DNA from: DATHVR01 sp035461175 | GTDB taxonomy: Bacteria > Actinomycetota > Acidimicrobiia > Spongiisociales > ZC4RG35 | Length of the DNA stretch: 43,037 nt | Assembly (NCBI GenBank): GCA_035461175.1 | Contig: DATHVR010000185.1 | Span: forward strand, 1-43,037 | Reading direction: 5' to 3' | Part shown: positions 39,272-43,037 of the stretch, piece by piece | How positions within the stretch are numbered: position 1 is the first letter of the stretch | Layout: each line of letters starts with the position of its first letter | Made by a program: the position numbers and the translations under genes | Notes under the pieces: generated by a model | Database searches by the model: none | What the model saw: the letters and a program-made list of their open reading frames with translations, nothing else | Told to the model about the DNA's origin: nothing

Positions 39272-41697
39272 CGGCGGTCGGGACGGCGCCGAACCGGCCG
39301 GCTCAACGGGCGGTCCTGCGTTGGGCGTGGAGGCTGTTCAAAAGGGAGTGGCGGAGCCAGATTCTGATCGTGACGCTCCTGACCGTGGCAGTGGCAGCCT
39401 CGATCGCCGGATCCGCCGCCGCCGTCAATCTGGTGGCGGCCACCGGCAACGCCGAAATCGGAACGGCGAGTCATGCCCTCGTGTTCGAACAGCCCGACCT
39501 TCGACATTTCGAGCTCGACACCGCGGCGGCGGAGCGGGCCTTCGAAACCGTGGCCCGGGTTGGCCACAGCGGCGCCACGATCGCGGGGGTCTTCGATGAA
39601 GTCGACCTGCGGTGGATCGACGGGGAGACAGCCCTCACCGCCCCAATGCTCGATCTGGTGGCGGGTAGATATCCGGCCGCCGCCGACGAAATCGCCCTCA
39701 CGGACGGCGTCGCCCGTATCCTCCAGGCGGGGATGGGCGACTCGGTCGATCTGGGAGGGATCTCCCGGACGGTGGTCGGTGTGGTCGAGAACCCCAGCAA
39801 CCTGAGCGACGAGTTCGCCCTGGTGGATCCCTCCTCCACGGCGGAGCTCTCCTCCGCCAGCGTGCTGGTCGAGGCCACCGACGACGCCGTCCAGGGTTTC
39901 GCGGCCCCGTCGGGCGCTCCCTTCACCACCAGGGGAAGGGATCCGGGCGAGGCCATCGCCGCCGGGATCGGGGTGCTCGCGGCCGGCACCCTGCTGTTGA
40001 TCCTCGTCTCCCTCGTCGCCACGGGGGGGTTCGTCGTCCTGGCCCAGCGGCGACTGCGGCAAATAGGCCTGATGGCGGCTGCGGGTGCGACCTCACGTCA
40101 CCTGCACCTGGCCATGGTGGCCAACGGGACGATCGTCGGGGTGACGGCGGCCTCGATCGGCGCCGGGGTAGGTCTGGCTGCCTGGTTTGCTCTCGGTCCA
40201 GGGCTCGAGACGTCGGTCGGGCACCGGATCGTTGCGAGCAACGTTCCCTGGCCGCTGGTCGCCGCCTCGGTGATCCTGGCGATCGCGGCGGGAACGATGG
40301 CCGCCTGGTGGCCCGCCCGAAGGGTCTCGCGGATGCCGGTGGTAGCCGCGCTCTCCGGACGCCCTCCCCCGACTTCACCTGCCGGCCGATCGGGGCGATG
40401 GGGGCCGCTCCTGGTCGGGGTGGGGATGCTCGGGCTCTATCTCAGCGGTCGCAACCTGACCAACTGGCTCGTTCTCGGGCTGCTCGCCGCCAGCATCTGT
40501 GCGGTGGTGGCGGGAATCGTCTTACTGATCCCTCGGGTCCTGGCGGTGGTGGGCCGGGTAGGTAGACGGGCCTCGGTGGGCGTCCGTCTGGCGATTCGAG
40601 ACCTGTCGCGCTACCGGTCGCGTACGGCGGCGGGCCTGGCGGCGATCAGTCTGGCCTTGGGTATCGCTGTGACCGTCGTCCTCGTCACCAGCGCCGCCCT
40701 CTATGCGTCGGCGGCAGAAGGGAACCTGGCCGACAACCAGCTAATGGTGCGGATCGGCGAGATCCCCTCCAGTGGCGACATAGCCCCGATTCCCGAACGC
40801 ACGGCAGGCGAGGTCGACCGGCTGGAAGAGGTCGTGAACGAGATCACCCGGGTCATCGGGGGTGGAGATGTGACGCCGGTCGAGGTGGTCGTGGCCCCCG
40901 AGATCGAGGGATTCGAGGGATTGCCGGCGGTGGTGCTGGGAGAACAGGTCCAACCCGGGCTGTTCCGGATCGTGACCCAGCTCTACGCCGTCAGCCCCGA
41001 GCTCCTGGCCAGGTACGGTCTCGAGCCGGCCGATGTCGGGGCCGGGACCGAGGTCCTCACGGCGGAGGCGGGCGAGCTGTGGTACCAGCCGGTCGAGGAC
41101 GAGCTGGTGCAACACCGCCAGATCCTTCCTCCCGGGTATTCGTCTCTTCCCGGCGCCATGATGACCCGCGCCGCGATCACCGCCCGCGGGTGGGACACCG
41201 CTCCGGCGGCGTGGCTGATCGATGCAGAGGGTCCGGTGAGCGATGAGCACCTGACCGAGGTGGCCGCACTGGCATCCGATGCCGGTGTCACGGTCGAAGC
41301 CCGCCACGATCAGGCCAACCTCGTCGCCCTCAGGAACGGAGCCACCGCAGTCGGGTTTGCCGTCGCCCTCGGGATCCTCGCCATGACGGTGGGCCTGATC
41401 CGCAGCGAAGGCGCCGGTGACCTCCGTGTGCTCACCGCCACCGGCGCCGCCCGCCGCATACGTCGCTCCCTTGCCGCCGCCACGGCAGGAGGGCTGGCCG
41501 GCCTCGGCGTCGCCGTCGGAACATTGGCCGCCCTGCTGGGCGTGGCCGCCTTCCAGGCGGACGCCGGACTGCTTTCACTCAGTCCCGCCCTCCACCTCCT
41601 GGTGGTCTGCGTAGGTGTCCCCCTCGTGGCGGTGGTGGCGGCGTGGCTGATGTCGGGAGGAGAGCCGGGAGATCTGGGCCGGCGGCCGGGGGTGTGA
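39268..41697 (+). CDS. FtsX-family ABC transporter permease
   Basis: ATG 39268 overlaps the ATPase stop; the longer frame upstream is out of frame with that gene. The 809-residue protein has one N-terminal helix (LIVTLLTVAVAASIAGSAAA), a periplasmic loop, a three-helix FtsX block (GVLAAGTLLLILVSLVATGG then LRQIGLMAAAGATSRHLHLA), further helices from about residue 370, a large second periplasmic domain and a final FtsX-like helix set. This architecture is typical of two-FtsX-domain permeases such as those exporting peptides or lipids. No substrate can be assigned. Confidence 0.92.
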   Translation: MTAVGTAPNRPAQRAVLRWAWRLFKREWRSQILIVTLLTVAVAASIAGSAAAVNLVAATGNAEIGTASHALVFEQPDLRHFELDTAAAERAFETVARVGHSGATIAGVFDEVDLRWIDGETALTAPMLDLVAGRYPAAADEIALTDGVARILQAGMGDSVDLGGISRTVVGVVENPSNLSDEFALVDPSSTAELSSASVLVEATDDAVQGFAAPSGAPFTTRGRDPGEAIAAGIGVLAAGTLLLILVSLVATGGFVVLAQRRLRQIGLMAAAGATSRHLHLAMVANGTIVGVTAASIGAGVGLAAWFALGPGLETSVGHRIVASNVPWPLVAASVILAIAAGTMAAWWPARRVSRMPVVAALSGRPPPTSPAGRSGRWGPLLVGVGMLGLYLSGRNLTNWLVLGLLAASICAVVAGIVLLIPRVLAVVGRVGRRASVGVRLAIRDLSRYRSRTAAGLAAISLALGIAVTVVLVTSAALYASAAEGNLADNQLMVRIGEIPSSGDIAPIPERTAGEVDRLEEVVNEITRVIGGGDVTPVEVVVAPEIEGFEGLPAVVLGEQVQPGLFRIVTQLYAVSPELLARYGLEPADVGAGTEVLTAEAGELWYQPVEDELVQHRQILPPGYSSLPGAMMTRAAITARGWDTAPAAWLIDAEGPVSDEHLTEVAALASDAGVTVEARHDQANLVALRNGATAVGFAVALGILAMTVGLIRSEGAGDLRVLTATGAARRIRRSLAAATAGGLAGLGVAVGTLAALLGVAAFQADAGLLSLSPALHLLVVCVGVPLVAVVAAWLMSGGEPGDLGRRPGV

Positions 41698-41698
41698 G

Positions 41699-42145
41699 TC
41701 AATCCTCGCCGATGTCCTCGGCCCAGACGTCGGGGTTCTCGGCTTCGAAGCGGCGCATCATCTGGATGCATTCCTGGTCGTCGAGGATGACGATCTCCGC
41801 CCCGTGCTCGGCCAGCCAGTCGTGCCCGCCGACGAACGTCTCCGCTTCGCCGATCACGACCCGGGAGATGCCGAATTGGCGGACCAGTCCCGAGCAGTAC
41901 CAGCAGGGCGAGAGTGTGGTAGCCATGGTGGTGCCCCGGTAGCTGCGCCGGCGTCCGGCGTCGCGGAAGGCGGCGGTTTCACCGTGGGTGGAGGGGTCGC
42001 CGTCCTGGATACGGCGGTTGTGCCCCCGGCCCCACAACTCACCGTCGGGCCCGAACAGGGCGGCCCCGATCGGGATCCCGCCGGTGTCGGCCCCCAGCCG
42101 TGCTTCCTCCTTGGCGAACTCGAGCCGGGCCTGATCGTCCATCAC
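41699..42145 (-). CDS. Nucleoside/cytosine deaminase (CDA fold)
   Basis: The 148-residue protein has the zinc motifs THGETAAF (His and catalytic Glu) and LSPCWYCSGLVRQFG (two Cys), with GGIPIGAALFGPDG at the N-terminus. This matches the yeast-type cytosine deaminase/guanine deaminase group, which removes amino groups from bases. It is coupled (4-nt overlap) to the upstream B12-binding protein gene. Its stop lies 1 bp from that of the FtsX permease. Confidence 0.9.
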   Translation of the reverse strand: MMDDQARLEFAKEEARLGADTGGIPIGAALFGPDGELWGRGHNRRIQDGDPSTHGETAAFRDAGRRRSYRGTTMATTLSPCWYCSGLVRQFGISRVVIGEAETFVGGHDWLAEHGAEIVILDDQECIQMMRRFEAENPDVWAEDIGED

Positions 42146-42534
42146 ACCCGGGCCGGAACGTGATCGGCCACCCAGGCGGCAATGTCGTCGAGCGGGGTGC
42201 CGGGCGTGAAGACGGCGGCGATCCCCGCCTCCTGGAGCGCGGCGATGTCCTCGGCCGGGATGACACCTCCGCCGAAGACAACGATGTCGGCCGCGTCCCG
42301 GGCCGCCAGCTCGTCGACCACCTTGGGGAACAGGCTCAGGTGGGCGCCGGAGAGCGAGGAGAGACCGACGGCGTCGACATCCTCGTCCACGGCGGTGTCC
42401 GCGATCTGGGCCGGGGTCTGGTGGAGACCGGAGTAGATCACCTCGTGGCCGGCATCTCGCAGGGCGCGGGCGATCACCTTGGCCCCCCGATCATGGCCGT
42501 CGAGGCCGGGCTTGGCGATGAGGATGCGTCTCAT
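42142..42534 (-). CDS. Cobalamin (B12)-binding domain protein
   Basis: This 130-residue stand-alone B12-binding domain has the cobalt-ligating motif KPGLDGHDRGAKVIARAL (DxHxxG: Asp-Gly-His-Asp-Arg-Gly) and the later VGLSSLSGAHLSLFP and VVFGGGVIPAEDI segments. It matches the small subunit of acyl-CoA mutases such as methylmalonyl-CoA or isobutyryl-CoA mutase. The large catalytic subunit is not in the window. It overlaps the deaminase by 4 nt and has TAACCT 9 nt before its start. Confidence 0.92.
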   Translation of the reverse strand: MRRILIAKPGLDGHDRGAKVIARALRDAGHEVIYSGLHQTPAQIADTAVDEDVDAVGLSSLSGAHLSLFPKVVDELAARDAADIVVFGGGVIPAEDIAALQEAGIAAVFTPGTPLDDIAAWVADHVPARV

Positions 42535-42543
42535 GTGAGGTCG

Positions 42544-42549
42544 AGGTTA
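42544..42549 (-). promoter_or_regulatory. Candidate -10 (TAACCT) of B12-binding protein gene
   Basis: TAACCT is followed by 9 nt and the ATG at 42534. Confidence 0.4.
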
Positions 42550-42556
42550 CCGGGCC

Positions 42557-42928
42557 TCAGCCTTCGGGTTCCTCGTCGATCCACCATTCGGTGAAGTCGG
42601 TGCAGCGGTCCTGGTCGTCGAATCGTATGACGAACAGGTTGCGATAGCTGGTGGGCGGGTCGAGATATCGAGTCTTCCCCACCACCACGGCGGTGTCCTC
42701 GGTCTCGACGATCGGACGCCACTCGAATTCCCAGTTCCCGGGCGTGTCGGCGATCTCCTGCCAGGCGGCCACGATGGCGTCCACCCCCTCCCAGGGACCG
42801 TCGGCGGTCTGAGGGTCGTAGACCGCCTCGGGATGGAACAGGGCCGCGATGTGCTCGGCATCGTTGGAGTCCCAGGCCATCACGTAGCCGTCCATCCACT
42901 GTTCGAGGCGCTCGGAGATCTCGTCCAT
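42557..42928 (-). CDS. SnoaL/NTF2-like domain protein
   Basis: The 123-residue protein starts at ATG 42928 (MDEISERLEQWMDGYVMAWD); the longer frame continues into the terminal palindrome. The NTF2-like cone shows in AEHIAALFHPEAVYDPQTAD, IVAAWQEIADTPGNWEFEW and FVIRFDDQDRCTDFTEWW. The family includes cyclases, hydrolases and simple binding proteins; no catalytic residues can be assigned. TACCGT lies 8 nt upstream. Confidence 0.82.
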   Translation of the reverse strand: MDEISERLEQWMDGYVMAWDSNDAEHIAALFHPEAVYDPQTADGPWEGVDAIVAAWQEIADTPGNWEFEWRPIVETEDTAVVVGKTRYLDPPTSYRNLFVIRFDDQDRCTDFTEWWIDEEPEG

Positions 42929-42929
42929 A

Positions 42930-43037
42930 GTGGGGCACGGTAGCCCGGAGGAAGATCGTTTTGTGGGTCGGAAATGACGCCTGCAGGCGTCATTTCCGAC
43001 CCACAAAACGATCTTCCTCCGGGCTACCGTGCCCCAC
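42930..43037. repeat. Perfect 108-bp palindrome at the end of the window
   Basis: Two 52-bp arms (starting GTGGGGCACGGTAGCCCGGA) are exact reverse complements around a central TGCA. The inner part (GGTCGGAAATGACGCC) would be an ordinary hairpin on its own. The palindrome ends exactly at the last base, so fold-back in assembly is a likely alternative to a natural telomere-like or REP-like structure. Confidence 0.9.
42937..42942 (-). promoter_or_regulatory. Candidate -10 (TACCGT) of SnoaL-like gene
   Basis: TACCGT is followed by 8 nt and the ATG at 42928. The hexamer is inside the terminal palindrome. Confidence 0.35.

Overview
The window is about 43 kb of very GC-rich, gene-dense DNA. Protein types (FadD15-like ligase, TypA, stand-alone TrpB2, PadR-controlled exporter, succinyl-CoA ligase, methylmalonyl-CoA-mutase-type B12 domain, Thr-rich lipoproteins) and codon bias point to an actinobacterium, most likely an uncultured Acidimicrobiia-like lineage; that placement is inference. 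Genes are packed tightly. Many neighbours overlap by 4 nt (ATGA/GTGA), and several convergent pairs overlap at their stops. Many genes lack a Shine-Dalgarno and carry a TAnnnT hexamer 6-9 nt before the start codon, as expected for leaderless mRNAs. No tRNA, rRNA, CRISPR array, transposase or phage gene was seen.

Layout. 1-8.4 kb: partial M15 peptidase, KefB-type antiporter, 3-hydroxyisobutyrate-dehydrogenase-like enzyme, long-chain acyl-CoA ligase, TypA/BipA GTPase, class V aminotransferase. 8.4-12.0 kb: RNB exoribonuclease and a large membrane protein whose alpha/beta-hydrolase halves appear split by about 500 residues of membrane segments. 12.0-15.9 kb: a benzoate/anthranilate-type CoA ligase divergent from tryptophan 2,3-dioxygenase and kynureninase, with a 54-bp palindrome between them. 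15.9-22.3 kb: MgtC, an ABC-2 exporter, DUF1801, a frameshifted small coiled-coil/membrane gene, a membrane protein, TrpB2 and a lipoprotein. 22.3-27.3 kb: SDR, crotonase and RidA operon; coiled-coil protein and acyl-CoA dehydrogenase; thioesterase, HAD and CoA-binding protein. 27.3-30.1 kb: hutH-hutI. 30.0-30.6 kb: a roughly 520-bp non-coding block bounded by 47-bp inverted repeats. 30.6-34.1 kb: lipoprotein, DUF2207 and LemA. 34.2-34.4 kb: a decayed SMR transporter with a possible decayed guanidine-riboswitch-like leader. 34.4-37.9 kb: sucC-sucD and a threonine-synthase-like enzyme. 37.9-41.7 kb: PadR, ABC ATPase, FtsX-type permease. 41.7-43.0 kb: nucleoside deaminase, B12-binding protein, SnoaL-like protein, and a perfect 108-bp palindrome exactly at the end of the window.

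The main biological theme is amino-acid catabolism. TDO, kynureninase and the CoA ligase would turn tryptophan into anthraniloyl-CoA. The SDR/crotonase/RidA operon, acyl-CoA dehydrogenase and thioesterase resemble the accessory set I recall beside 2-aminobenzoyl-CoA degradation genes in other bacteria. Histidine degradation (HutH, HutI) sits next to them, and succinyl-CoA ligase could receive the carbon. Kynurenine formamidase, a 2-aminobenzoyl-CoA oxygenase/reductase and urocanase are not in the window. The most unusual items are the inverted-repeat block at 30 kb, the long palindromes, the dispersed heptamer repeats, the split membrane hydrolase and the SMR remnant.
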